Source: Phycisphaerae bacterium
GTDB taxonomy: Bacteria > Planctomycetota > Phycisphaerae > UBA1845
DNA length: 64,000 nucleotides
NCBI GenBank assembly: GCA_029260075.1
Contig: JAJDDY010000087.1
Coordinates: 62,001-126,000, forward strand
Direction: 5' to 3'
This document shows, piece by piece, positions 54,746 to 63,733 of this stretch; position 1 is the stretch's first letter, and every line of letters starts with the position of its first letter. The notes beneath the pieces are model-generated. The model did no database searches, was not told where the DNA came from, and was given only the letters and a program-made list of their open reading frames with translations. Position numbers and translations under genes: made by a program.

Positions 54746-55423
54746 ATGATGACGAAAACGAATACCGGCGCACTGCTCGGCGCCGCGCTGCTGTTGACCA
54801 CCGTGGGCTGCGCCAACCAGGATCGACAGCGAGTGACGATGCTGGAACAGGCGAACCAAGGTCTGGCCGAACGACTGAACGCCACCAACGGCGAGTTGCG
54901 CAGGGTGCAAACCGAACGGGATGCGATTTCGTCCGGACTTCAAAACGCGCTCGATGAAGTCGAGTCGCTCCGGACGATGGTCGCTAAACGCCCCGAACCC
55001 GAAACGCTTGCGATCGGATGGACGCCCGTACCCGGCGGCGCCATGATCGCTATCGAAGATGGCCTTCTCTTCACGCCCGGCAAAGCGACAATGCGCGACG
55101 GCGCAAGCCGCGTGCTCGCCAAGGTCGTCAGCGCGGTTCAGGGAGAATACGCCGACAAAGACATCCTGGTCCTTGGGCACACCGACGATCAACCGATCCG
55201 CAAGAGCGGATGGAAAGACAATTACCAGCTTAGCACCGAGCGAGCGCTGGCCGTCGTACGGTTTCTAAGCGATCAATCCGTTTCGTCGGATCGACTGATC
55301 GCCGGCGGTTGCGGTGCGACGAGGCCGAGCGTCGACAACGATACGAAGGCACATCGATCGAAGAACCGGCGCGTGGAGATTTTCGCGCTGCCGCCGATCC
55401 CACGTACCACAGTTCAACCGTAG
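54746..55423 (+). CDS. OmpA/MotB-like lipoprotein
   Basis: From ATG 54746 (GGGAGC upstream) the protein has 225 residues. The lipoprotein signal ends in TTVGC (Cys about 21). A short coiled coil follows (LEQANQGLAERLNATNGEL, RVQTERDAI), then an OmpA-C-like peptidoglycan-binding domain with DKDILVLGHTDDQPI (about 137), NYQLSTERALAVVRFL and HRSKNRRVEIFA at the end. It should tether the outer membrane to the peptidoglycan. Frames upstream of ATG 54746 read through repeat-like DNA and are not included. The gene lies 130 bases after the peptidase gene on the same strand. Confidence 0.88.
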   Translation: MMTKTNTGALLGAALLLTTVGCANQDRQRVTMLEQANQGLAERLNATNGELRRVQTERDAISSGLQNALDEVESLRTMVAKRPEPETLAIGWTPVPGGAMIAIEDGLLFTPGKATMRDGASRVLAKVVSAVQGEYADKDILVLGHTDDQPIRKSGWKDNYQLSTERALAVVRFLSDQSVSSDRLIAGGCGATRPSVDNDTKAHRSKNRRVEIFALPPIPRTTVQP

Positions 55424-55501
55424 CCAGGGGGAAGAAAGTAGGACATCTCGTGTGGAGCCGGCACCAAAGCTTGCACGGCGCTCGGGCATGGTCGGCCTGC
55501 G

Positions 55502-57355
55502 TTGATCCTCATGTATGTGACGCTTCTCTTCTGGCTGATGCTTGTCCTTCCCGGGTACGCAATCATCCGCCGATTCGCGAAGGATGAGTTGAACGCCGGC
55601 CTTCTCGGCGGTCTCGGCCTGTCATGCCTCGCCACGTTGGCGATCCTCAGCCCCATCTCCATCGCCTGCTACCTGCTTCGAGCGCCCATGGGCGTCTTCT
55701 CTGCGGCGTGCATCGCCGCGGTCCTCGGCGGATTGATCGAAATCTCACGTCGTCGCTGGTGGCGCGGGCTTGGCGGATTGTTGGTCGCGGGGATTGGCAT
55801 TGAACTGGTGATCATCGTCGTGGACGCGGCGCTCGGCGCAAGGGTCGGAGCACTCACCGGTGGCGATGCGCCGATACACCTGGCACGAATACGATTTCTT
55901 CTCGATCGTGGGTTCAGCAATCTGGATCCGTTTGTCACCGGCGGTCATTTCTTCCCGATCTACCACACCAACCTGCTCCACGCGTTGTACGCCGCGTGTG
56001 CGCAGTTGACCGGTGTGGATCACGTACGCGTTTGGTTCCTGTCGCTGCCGGTGGCCAAGCTGCTCGCGGTCTCCGGCGTCGGATATTTGGCGTGGGCGGT
56101 GTTCGATCGGCGATGGGTTGGCTGGGTTTGCGCTCTGTTCTCGCTCGGATGCCAAGGCCCCGTCACTTTTGTCATCTATCCAAACAAACTGGCCCCCTAT
56201 TGGATCCTGCCGATCATGATCGGCCTCGCGGTTCGAGCGACACGGTCCGCACCGACCTGGCGATATCCCGTACTGCTCGCATCCGGTTCGCTGATTCTCG
56301 GACAGGTACACTGTCTCTACGGCGCCTTCGCCGGCATCGCGATCGGTCCCTATGTCGCCATCGTAGCCATCCGCCGCTTCGCTACAGGCCACGCCGACCG
56401 GTGGCGGATCGTGGCCTGCCTGGCGGCGCTATCCGCCGCGCTGCCCTTTTTGCTCGTGGCGCGTGCTACGTATGCAATGTCCCCCACGCCCATATCCTCG
56501 AACGATGACACTGTAGCCGGAGCATCCAAACAGTTTCACCACCTGGACAATGGTTGGATCATGTCAAGGTACAGCAAGGGTTGGGGCATACCGCGAAGCT
56601 TGCGAAGCGCATGCCTCACCGGATTATTGATCGCTGGCGTAGCGTGCGCCGCCGCCGGTCCGCGCCGCCGCGACGCGCTGGCGTTCCTCGCGATCATCGC
56701 CACCGTGGCGGCGGTGTTGTTCATACCACCACTATGCACAGCCGCGCGATCCCTGTTTCGCGACGAATGGATTCTCGCCCGCATGGGTACGCTTCTCTAC
56801 ATCGGCTTCGTGATCCTGGTTCCGGGTTCGATTGCATGCCTATTCGATTTCAAGCTGAAGCGACGTTGGATGCGCCCCGTGCTGAGCATAGCCGCATTGC
56901 TCGCCGCCATTCCGTACGCCAACCACCAGGGCGAACACTACACATGGCCCGCCTATTGGCAGCGCGTCGCCGCGCCGCGCGAGGCACGCCTGCAGTACCT
57001 GGCGTTGACTGATACGATCTCTGAATTCTGCAAACAACACATCAGCCCAGGATCGACCGTGTTGCTCGAAGCCGCACCCGGAACCAGGCTCGTTTCGATC
57101 CACGACTGCTTCATCGTCGCGTCGCGGTCCGGCAATGTGGGGGTTCGTAATCTCGGAGGGCGACGGCGAGACTTGCGGGCCATGCTGGCTACCGACACGG
57201 AATGGGCCACGCGCCGGCAACTGATGCGCAAGTATGACATCAAGTACGTGTTCCCGGACGCCAACGCATCGGTCGGCTGGCTTCGAGGGCACATCAAGAG
57301 CGCCCACCAACTCGGCGTCGCGTCGGTATTGTTTGAGGTTGATCTCGACAAGTAG
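55502..57355 (+). CDS. Large multi-pass membrane protein, glycosyltransferase-like
   Basis: A 617-residue protein with at least ten hydrophobic segments (YVTLLFWLMLVLPGYAII, GGLGLSCLATLAILSPISI, WVGWVCALFSLGCQGP, ILPIMIGLAVRA, LFIGYVIL-like). The motif GGDAPIHLARIRFLLDRG with FFPIYHTNLLHAL (about 118-165) resembles the luminal Asp/His region of GT-C-type membrane glycosyltransferases, and the C-terminal 130 residues are a soluble domain. No named family is certain. The start is TTG at 55502 or ATG at 55511. The neighbouring cluster on the opposite strand makes a glycan, so a role there is possible. Confidence 0.7.
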   Translation: MILMYVTLLFWLMLVLPGYAIIRRFAKDELNAGLLGGLGLSCLATLAILSPISIACYLLRAPMGVFSAACIAAVLGGLIEISRRRWWRGLGGLLVAGIGIELVIIVVDAALGARVGALTGGDAPIHLARIRFLLDRGFSNLDPFVTGGHFFPIYHTNLLHALYAACAQLTGVDHVRVWFLSLPVAKLLAVSGVGYLAWAVFDRRWVGWVCALFSLGCQGPVTFVIYPNKLAPYWILPIMIGLAVRATRSAPTWRYPVLLASGSLILGQVHCLYGAFAGIAIGPYVAIVAIRRFATGHADRWRIVACLAALSAALPFLLVARATYAMSPTPISSNDDTVAGASKQFHHLDNGWIMSRYSKGWGIPRSLRSACLTGLLIAGVACAAAGPRRRDALAFLAIIATVAAVLFIPPLCTAARSLFRDEWILARMGTLLYIGFVILVPGSIACLFDFKLKRRWMRPVLSIAALLAAIPYANHQGEHYTWPAYWQRVAAPREARLQYLALTDTISEFCKQHISPGSTVLLEAAPGTRLVSIHDCFIVASRSGNVGVRNLGGRRRDLRAMLATDTEWATRRQLMRKYDIKYVFPDANASVGWLRGHIKSAHQLGVASVLFEVDLDK

Positions 57356-57365
57356 TGGTTGGTCT

Positions 57366-57436
57366 AATCGGTTCGCCGGTGACAATGACCTGCGTCTTCC
57401 TCAAGAGGGGAAAGTCGCGAATTGATCACCGGTGCT
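57366..57436 (-). repeat. TIR element fragment, copy K1, reverse orientation
   Basis: GGTTCGCCGGTGACAATG, GGGGAAAGTCGC and TTGATCACCGG; interrupted by the following GAGCCGCG repeat. Confidence 0.55.
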
Positions 57437-57542
57437 CTGTCATACATCGAACGACGGGTTTGCCGAGCCGCGCCCGTAAGGAAGCGGACGTTGGAAATCC
57501 GGTCGTGACCGCATGAATACGCTCCCTCACGGTCGCGGCTCA
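57433..57542. repeat. GAGCCGCG-family inverted repeat inserted next to element K
   Basis: TGCTCTGTCATACATCGAACG then arms CCGAGCCGCGCCCGTAAGG and CCCTCACGGTCGCGGCT; similar to 49634-49744. Confidence 0.75.
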
Positions 57543-57556
57543 GTTCAGATCGGATC

Positions 57557-57618
57557 GGATGAAGTCGCCCATGGATCACCGGCTGGAAACCGGTGCCACA
57601 CTTTGCTCAACAGGATGC
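57557..57618 (-). repeat. TIR element fragment, copy K2, reverse orientation
   Basis: GAAGTCGCCCATGG, CACCGGCTGGAAACCGGTG and CACTTTGCTCAACAGGATGCC: the left end of the element. Together with K1 it looks like a copy split by another repeat. Confidence 0.65.
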
Positions 57619-57638
57619 CGAGCGTTGAATCAACCACG

Positions 57639-58562
57639 TCATGTGCCATCGTTTCGCTGATACTCTTGGTAACGTGCGCCGAACAGGCCTGCAACAAGAC
57701 CTGCTCCGTACGCCAGCCAGCGAATCCCTCTAACGACCCGGTGACGACCGGAAACCAAACCGATCGGCAGCGCCAACAGCCCCAGCGCAAGCCAAACGCC
57801 ACCCTTCGCCGCCTGTTTGGGTCGAGCGAACCAGGAAGATCCTAGGTCGATCTCTATCGTGGACATGGCGTTGCCCACACGATACGAACGTCGCGTCAAC
57901 CAACCCAGCGTCGCCCGCGAAGGGGGTATCCATTCGCGAACCACCGCCCGCTGCGTCCAGACGATTCGAAAACCAGCCTGCGCCACACGTTGGAAGAAGT
58001 GATGATCGCCGCCACCGGTCAAGCCCATCTTCGGATCGAACCAGACGTCCATTTTGCGAAACACTCCGGCTGACACCAGCACATTATTGGTGAACGCGTA
58101 CGGCAAGATCGCCCCTTCTTCATATTCCTCGCGGTGGAAGAAACGACCGCGCTCGATCCATCCCGGCGCGCCATCGGGAAGCACGGGGTGTACCGGACCA
58201 GCCACAACATCCGCATCGTAACGACGCTGAGCTTCCAACAATTCCATAAGCCAATTCGGTTCCGGCGCTTCGTCGTCGTCGATAAAGACGATAAAGTCAA
58301 CGTCTACGCCTGCTGTCGTGACGGCGGTATTGCGGGCGTGGGAAATTCCGCGTCGCGGCTCGACCACGCACGTAATGGGCCAGGGCATGCGCGATTGCAC
58401 TTGCTCACAAACGGCTGCAGCTGTGCCATCGGCGTCGTTGTCGACCACGACAATACGCACTTCCGGCGGCTCATCACCAAGTGCCAGATTACTGACACCC
58501 GTGAGCAGGCGCGCAAGCCCCTCGGCGCGTTTGAACGTGGCGATACATACAGCCATCATCAT
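57639..58562 (-). CDS. Family 2 glycosyltransferase
   Basis: A 307-residue inverting glycosyltransferase with GT-A fold. MMMAVCIATFKRAEGL opens it, VDNDADG (about 41) follows, and the metal-binding DxD is DFIVFIDDDEAPEPNW (about 88-103). GGGDHHFFQRVAQAGFRIVW (about 182) provides the catalytic base-region. The C-terminal 60 residues are hydrophobic (LALGLLALPIGLVSG, WLAYGAGLVAGLFG), so it is membrane bound. It is the last gene of a minus-strand run (63685 to 57639) that makes a surface polysaccharide, 36 bases after the GT4 fusion gene. Sugar donor unknown. Confidence 0.88.
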   Translation of the reverse strand: MMMAVCIATFKRAEGLARLLTGVSNLALGDEPPEVRIVVVDNDADGTAAAVCEQVQSRMPWPITCVVEPRRGISHARNTAVTTAGVDVDFIVFIDDDEAPEPNWLMELLEAQRRYDADVVAGPVHPVLPDGAPGWIERGRFFHREEYEEGAILPYAFTNNVLVSAGVFRKMDVWFDPKMGLTGGGDHHFFQRVAQAGFRIVWTQRAVVREWIPPSRATLGWLTRRSYRVGNAMSTIEIDLGSSWFARPKQAAKGGVWLALGLLALPIGLVSGRHRVVRGIRWLAYGAGLVAGLFGARYQEYQRNDGT

Positions 58563-58598
58563 CGTCGAGGCACTCGTCTTGCAAACATCGCCGACACG

Positions 58599-60803
58599 CT
58601 AAGCATTCAACACACGCTCATACAGTTCCGCAGTGACCCGGGCCGTGGTAGACCAATCCCACGTCGCCGCACGGTTTCGGTTGTGCGATCCCATGCTCGG
58701 CAACGCGTCGCGCCGCTCGAATGCTGAGCGCAGGGCGTCGAGTATACCCTGCTCGTCACCCACGTCGTAGAAAAACCCACCCTCTTCGTCGAGCACTTCC
58801 GTCAGAAAGTCCAAACGCGGGGCGATGCACGGACGACCGAACGACATGGCCAGGATCGCCGCACCGGAGGTCAAAATGTCGCGATAGGGCAAGACGACCA
58901 CGTCCGCGCTGTTCATGTACACCTGAATATCGTCATCGAGCACAAATCCAGGAGCGAACACAATTCGCGCATCGTTGTCGATGCGTTGACGAATCAGTTG
59001 CGTGTCAGCCTCGGCGCGCGGCAAACCGGCAATCACCAGTCGCGCCGCAGGTTCATCAAGCCGACGGAACGCGTCGATCAGTTCGAGCACACCCTTGTAG
59101 GGTCGAATCCGCCCCAAAAATAGATAGACCACATCGTTCTCGGACAAGCCCAGGCGCGCGCGAGCGACGGATCGATCCATCTCAGCCGGATAACAATCAA
59201 AATAGTGACCGTGGTGAATCTCCACGACGTGCCGATTGGGGCGCCGACCGAATCGCAACTCGACCGCTCGCCGCGCCGCCTGCCCATGAACAATCACGCC
59301 CTCTGCACGATTCGCAATGGCCGACGCGCACGCGCCATCGAGTCGAGGATTCGCGGCTTCGTGGTCCTGAAGGTTATGGACCGTCCACACAATGCGCGTG
59401 CCCCGAAGGCGAAGAACACCCACCATCATGCGAAAGACAATCCATCTTGCTAGAGACGCGATGATGTTCGACGCTTGCGTGTACGGATGAAGCCAGTGCA
59501 GATGAAGCACGTCCGGTCGTCGCCCGAGCATGACCCGAGGCAAACTTAGCACGCTCGAATCGACGCCGGTGACGCGCACGCCGAGATCACCCAAGTGCTC
59601 CGCGAGCTGACTTTGATAGGGATTACCCTCGAACCATGGCAAGACGGTCACGTGAGTCGGACGGCGTGGCGATTGACCATCACCGCGCCGGTCAACTGTG
59701 GCTGACTCATAGAGTCGCAGGTGATGATCCACGGTTTTCGGAATCGCCAGATCGTCACGCAGTCGCACGACCGCTTGGTCCGGATCGTCAGTACACGTGG
59801 GCAACGTCGCCGCAATGGCAGCAGCAAGCGCTTCCGGCGAATACGGCTCGAAGGTCTTGATTGCATCGGGTACGCGAGCGTTGTACTCGGCGATTAACGA
59901 CAAATCGTTCGCCAAGATCGGCCGGCCCGCCGAAACCCACGTCGACAATGATCCTGACGCCGACACCGACTGAAACGGACACACCGCCAAGTGCGTGGCG
60001 AACAAGTATTGATCTAGCTGATCCTCCGAAAGGTATCCGGTCACGCGAATACGATCAGCCACACCGAGTCGATCCGCCATGGCTTCAAGCTCGCTCACGA
60101 AATGCGCTCGACCTTCCGGCGCACCGCCCGCGAAGACGACAAACACATCATTCGGCAACCGCGTCAGGGCTTCCAGGAGCAACGGATAACCTTTGCGCGG
60201 ATGAATAAACCCCAGCAACGTAATGATGCGCCGATCGTTCAATCCGAGCGCGCGACGGGCGGTTGAGGCGCTGACGACGGGCGATCGGTATTCCACGAAA
60301 TGCGGGATCACGCGGACGGATCGGTCGCCGGTCAACGCGGCCAGGCGACGCTTTTCTTCGTTCGTGTTGACGATCACGATAGAAGCGGAACGAATCAGCA
60401 GCGGCACGACCCTTAGCGACGGATCGAGCGATCGACCCACAGCACGGCGAAGCCGCAAATCAAGACGGTATGGCGCCGCGACTCTTGCACGGTCGTGGAC
60501 GTCATGAAACGTGATCGCGAGCGGTGCACGGCACGCGCCGAGGAAAGTACGCACCAGTGCGATTTGTCCACGAACCGGACCCCACGCGTACTTGCTGTAT
60601 TGAACGTGTACCAAGTCGACGGCGTCGAGCAGTTGCGCCGCTTCGTTCAGCGTGGCCAGGTTGTGACGATGATCGTCAGTGAACTCCGCGGCGTACTCCA
60701 CAACGTCGTGCTCGGCGCGCCGCGCCACCTCGGTTGCGATCAGTCGACTGAACCGGGCGATGCCACCCGTTCTCGGCCCCACATGAAGATACCCGATCTT
60801 CAT
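58599..60803 (-). CDS. Tandem GT4 fusion: two glycosyltransferase domains in one protein
   Basis: From ATG 60803 (overlapping the sulfotransferase stop as ATGA) it has 734 residues and two GT-B domains of family 4. The first, 1-370, includes GPRTGGIARFSRLI, LLGFIHPRKGYPLLLEAL (about 205) and TGYLSEDQLDQYLFATHLAVCPF. The second, about 385-730, has VYLFLGRIRPYKGVLELIDAF (about 555), VFAPGFVLDDDIQVYMNSADVVVLPY and a glutamate-containing SGAAILAMSFGRPCIAP. Two transfer reactions in one chain would add a disaccharide to a growing lipid-linked glycan. The end of the first domain has LSLIAEYNARVPDAI, typical of the EX7E region but less clear. Confidence 0.87.
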   Translation of the reverse strand: MKIGYLHVGPRTGGIARFSRLIATEVARRAEHDVVEYAAEFTDDHRHNLATLNEAAQLLDAVDLVHVQYSKYAWGPVRGQIALVRTFLGACRAPLAITFHDVHDRARVAAPYRLDLRLRRAVGRSLDPSLRVVPLLIRSASIVIVNTNEEKRRLAALTGDRSVRVIPHFVEYRSPVVSASTARRALGLNDRRIITLLGFIHPRKGYPLLLEALTRLPNDVFVVFAGGAPEGRAHFVSELEAMADRLGVADRIRVTGYLSEDQLDQYLFATHLAVCPFQSVSASGSLSTWVSAGRPILANDLSLIAEYNARVPDAIKTFEPYSPEALAAAIAATLPTCTDDPDQAVVRLRDDLAIPKTVDHHLRLYESATVDRRGDGQSPRRPTHVTVLPWFEGNPYQSQLAEHLGDLGVRVTGVDSSVLSLPRVMLGRRPDVLHLHWLHPYTQASNIIASLARWIVFRMMVGVLRLRGTRIVWTVHNLQDHEAANPRLDGACASAIANRAEGVIVHGQAARRAVELRFGRRPNRHVVEIHHGHYFDCYPAEMDRSVARARLGLSENDVVYLFLGRIRPYKGVLELIDAFRRLDEPAARLVIAGLPRAEADTQLIRQRIDNDARIVFAPGFVLDDDIQVYMNSADVVVLPYRDILTSGAAILAMSFGRPCIAPRLDFLTEVLDEEGGFFYDVGDEQGILDALRSAFERRDALPSMGSHNRNRAATWDWSTTARVTAELYERVLNA

Positions 60804-61720
60804 GGCTTCGCCGCCCGCAGCGCGGATCGGAGCCGCCGCCACCCCTCATCGCCCCAAGCCCGAACGGCGCCGCCCACCAGTTTGACCCGCGTCGTGCGCG
60901 GATGGTATCCCCATCGAATCATCTCGACCCAAGTGATGGCTTCGATCTGTGCGATCTGTTCCTCCGTGAGTTCGCTGCCCCATGCGTCGAGACGTTTCGG
61001 ATCCAGCGGGCGCAGTGCGTTCGCCTTCCATGGTTCGCGGTCCACATCCACAGTGCCCGTGACCACATCATCCGTTACGTCATTCACCGCATCCGCGCCG
61101 ATGAATCGACAAATGCGCTGCACACTCGCTGCCGGTTGCGCGAGCAACGCTTCGTATCGAACCGTAAGTAACCGATCGCGGCGACGCGGCGGTCGCCGTC
61201 GCGCGGTGGCAAGGTAACGACGCCAGACGAGGGCGTCACGTGACACGGAACCGGTCGACCACGGCACGTGACGCCAGGAATTCACGACGCCGCGCGGATC
61301 GCGCACGATATGCACGAATCGGGCGAGCGGGAACAACGTTTCCAGCGTTTGCATGTAGAGCAGATGGTTCGGCGTCTTCTCGCCGACGATGCGCGCCTTG
61401 TTGACGGCTGCGTATTGAGTGAAAAGCAAACCGAGAAGTTCACCATACCCTCGGGTCCGACGAAACGCCGCATCGCGAAACGCCTCCGGGTCGAGGCCCA
61501 TATCGGCGAACTCAGGAATTGCTACGACGTCGCGAATCAGTCGAGCATACGACTCGTCCGAAGAGAGATCGCCATAGCGCGCGCGGCGAAACCAGAAGCG
61601 GCGAATGAAGTGTGTCTCCGGCGCGATGGCTACGCCGGGCAACGCATCCAGCATGCGCTGAAGCAGCGTCGTACCCGACCGAGGGCAACCCACGATGAAC
61701 ACAGGTGCGTCGTCGGACAT
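60800..61720 (-). CDS. Sulfotransferase family protein
   Basis: From ATG 61720 the protein has 306 residues. VFIVGCPRSGTTLLQRML (about 7-24) is the 5'-phosphosulfate-binding loop and HIVRDPRGVVNSW (about 136-148) is the 3'-phosphate-binding motif with the Arg-Asp-Pro of PAPS-dependent sulfotransferases; GEKTPNHLLYM (about 112) is also typical. It would transfer sulfate from PAPS to a hydroxyl group, here probably in a polysaccharide or lipid-linked sugar of the same cluster. An upstream TTG at 61741 overlaps the previous gene and is less likely. Its stop overlaps the GT4 gene start by ATGA. Confidence 0.87.
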   Translation of the reverse strand: MSDDAPVFIVGCPRSGTTLLQRMLDALPGVAIAPETHFIRRFWFRRARYGDLSSDESYARLIRDVVAIPEFADMGLDPEAFRDAAFRRTRGYGELLGLLFTQYAAVNKARIVGEKTPNHLLYMQTLETLFPLARFVHIVRDPRGVVNSWRHVPWSTGSVSRDALVWRRYLATARRRPPRRRDRLLTVRYEALLAQPAASVQRICRFIGADAVNDVTDDVVTGTVDVDREPWKANALRPLDPKRLDAWGSELTEEQIAQIEAITWVEMIRWGYHPRTTRVKLVGGAVRAWGDEGWRRLRSALRAAKP

Positions 61721-61722
61721 GG

Positions 61723-62676
61723 TCACCGGCGTCGAATCCAAAAACTACCCGGACCAACCCAATCGTCACCCGGCGTACGACGCCGATACGAAGCGAAGGC
61801 GGAAGCCATACGGGCCGGGTGATGCTTGTGCATGTATTGACCGGCCCAGAGCACTTCAAAAGAATCGTTGAACGCGAGAAACGCTTGCAGCAGGTATTGC
61901 TCCGTCCAGAATCGATGTCGGTCGATCACCCACGACTTCGGGTATTCGTCGGGGAGAAAAATATCGTGAACATGAACCAGCACGCCCGGGCGAAGCCTCG
62001 GAAGAATTTGAAGTAGTTCGTAGAGCACGTCGCTATCGATTCGACCGACGTGCGACGAATCGATAAACAGGATGTCGTGGTCACCGAGCGATTCGAACGT
62101 CGATAGATCGACGTCTTGCACGCGCGAGGTACGCAGCTCGGACAGGCCTGGAAAACCGGCACGGATCACATCGTTAGGGTACGGTTCGATGGCGACGAAT
62201 TCGCACGGGCTATCGCTGAACTCATTCGCATTGCGTCTGATGGCCGTCGCGGAAAGCAGCGTCGAAAATCCCGAGCCGATCTCAATCATCTTGCGCGGAC
62301 GGTTCGCGCGAATCATGCAAAAGAGTATTTCCGGATCTACGCAAGCGAAGTAACTGTTGTCGTAGTGAAAGTCATGCGGCACGGATGTAGCCGTTGCGGG
62401 CAACGCATCGTATTCATTGGCGAATCGCCGCCGGAAATTTTCCAACAGTTCGATTTGCCCCTGCTCGTTGAGATTCACGCCGCCCATCGACAAACGTTTC
62501 GACCAGACGTTGTCACGCAACGTGGACGTGTCAGGAATGGGCTGATAGAAATGAACCGGCGTCACGTGAAACCCACACCGCTCCCAGAGCTCGAAGTGCT
62601 TGCGCCAACCAACGCGCGGCAGCAGCACGCCGATCAATCTCGCGATGATACTCTGTATGAAGTGTATGATGAACAT
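61723..62676 (-). CDS. SAM-dependent methyltransferase, Methyltransf_24-like
   Basis: A 317-residue protein with an N-terminal membrane-like helix (IHFIQSIIARLIGVLLP). The class I Rossmann AdoMet site is MIEIGSGFSTLLSA (about 131-144), FVAIEPYPNDVI follows, then DHDILFIDSSHVG (about 196) and LRPGVLVHVHDIF (about 227). The pattern of a buried Asp-His pair near a C-terminal HDIF is that of the Methyltransf_24 family, often in sugar O-methylation. It is the second gene of the glycan cluster and its end is two bases before the sulfotransferase start. Acceptor sugar unknown. Confidence 0.83.
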   Translation of the reverse strand: MFIIHFIQSIIARLIGVLLPRVGWRKHFELWERCGFHVTPVHFYQPIPDTSTLRDNVWSKRLSMGGVNLNEQGQIELLENFRRRFANEYDALPATATSVPHDFHYDNSYFACVDPEILFCMIRANRPRKMIEIGSGFSTLLSATAIRRNANEFSDSPCEFVAIEPYPNDVIRAGFPGLSELRTSRVQDVDLSTFESLGDHDILFIDSSHVGRIDSDVLYELLQILPRLRPGVLVHVHDIFLPDEYPKSWVIDRHRFWTEQYLLQAFLAFNDSFEVLWAGQYMHKHHPARMASAFASYRRRTPGDDWVGPGSFWIRRR

Positions 62677-62712
62677 GTTCTAACTCAGCTCGAAACCACG
62701 ATCTTCAGCAGC

Positions 62713-62854
62713 TAGCAGCCCATTGAAAAAGTGTGGCACCGGATTCCACCCGGTGATCCATTAGCCATTTCCGCCTTTTGACGGGGCAAGTCCCGTCTTC
62801 ACGTGCGGGTTCGCGGTGACGCACTTGAATACGTGCATGTTCAACGCCCTGCTA
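62713..62854 (+). mobile_element. 142-bp TIR element, copy L
   Basis: Ends TAGCAGCCCATTGAAAAAG and CATGTTCAACGCCCTGCTA; TA borders. Internal GACGGGGCAAGTCCCGTC hairpin is intact. Inserted between two methyltransferase genes of the glycan cluster, about 40 bases before the second one. Confidence 0.87.
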
Positions 62855-62917
62855 CAGACCATCCGAGACACAGAGTCCTCGCGCCTACCCATCGCGCGCA
62901 AAGTCGAAGGTCCATCG

Positions 62918-63685
62918 TTAACGCTCCGAACCGGTAGAATACAAGTAAATCTTGCGCCCCATAGCGCCGTGCCGGTTCAGGTCGGCGAGCACCTCAAAGC
63001 CCGGCCGTTCCATCAAGAACGCATCGACCGCTTCCGTCACCTCCGGATAACTATTGTGCGCATAGTCGTCCACCGCAATGATTCCGCTAGGAAGCATGTG
63101 CTCAGCACAAAGCCGCAAGTCATTCAGGGCAACATCTTTGGTATGCCCCCCGTCAACGTGTACGAAACGGAATCGCTGCGATTCATCAAGCTTAAGATCC
63201 GTGCTGTAGCAATCGTGAATTTCCACCGCGCTTTTTGAAAGCCTCGGGCTGACCGTCAACAAGTTTTCCCAGAGGCGCACCTGTGTCGGGTGGACCGTAT
63301 ACGCTTCATCGCCCGGACGCTCGAAGGCGTCGCAAACGTGGAGTGTTTCCGTAGGACTAAGACAATAGGCGAGCAAACATGTCGACCGACCGTGATAACT
63401 ACCGATTTCGAGCACATCACCCAACACGCCCATAGCTGTCTGCATCCGAAGAATGAGCGAAAAATGCGCACAGTCGTCGACGTTGAACCAGCCGGGCATT
63501 TGCCGGATTTTGTCGAAGACCTCCGTGATCAGCGTCGCGGGAATCGCGCCCGCAGCAAACGACGTACTGTTTCGTGCGGCCGACATTGGGGGTCGACCGC
63601 CGCGCAGCACGTAACCCACCACGCCGCCAATACGGTGGCGAAGACTGCGGCGTGTGGCCGGTCGCGATGTCACTTCTGGTTCCAT
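62918..63685 (-). CDS. SAM-dependent methyltransferase, class I
   Basis: A 255-residue methyltransferase with AdoMet motif GDVLEIGSYHGRSTCLLAY (about 92-110), DAFE at the motif II turn, FVHVDGGHTKDVALNDLRL (about 173-191) and GIIAVDDYAH (about 203). It resembles macrocin-type or cephalosporin-hydroxylase-like (CmcI/TylF) enzymes with a metal-binding Asp pair. First gene of the minus-strand glycan cluster. Start: ATG 63685. The protein is probably cytosolic although a short hydrophobic patch (IGGVVGYVLRGG) occurs near residue 20. Substrate not known. Confidence 0.83.
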   Translation of the reverse strand: MEPEVTSRPATRRSLRHRIGGVVGYVLRGGRPPMSAARNSTSFAAGAIPATLITEVFDKIRQMPGWFNVDDCAHFSLILRMQTAMGVLGDVLEIGSYHGRSTCLLAYCLSPTETLHVCDAFERPGDEAYTVHPTQVRLWENLLTVSPRLSKSAVEIHDCYSTDLKLDESQRFRFVHVDGGHTKDVALNDLRLCAEHMLPSGIIAVDDYAHNSYPEVTEAVDAFLMERPGFEVLADLNRHGAMGRKIYLYSTGSER

Positions 63686-63733
63686 ACCCTTACATCTTCA
63701 TTCAAGACCGCCGCGCCATGGCCGTATCGGTCG

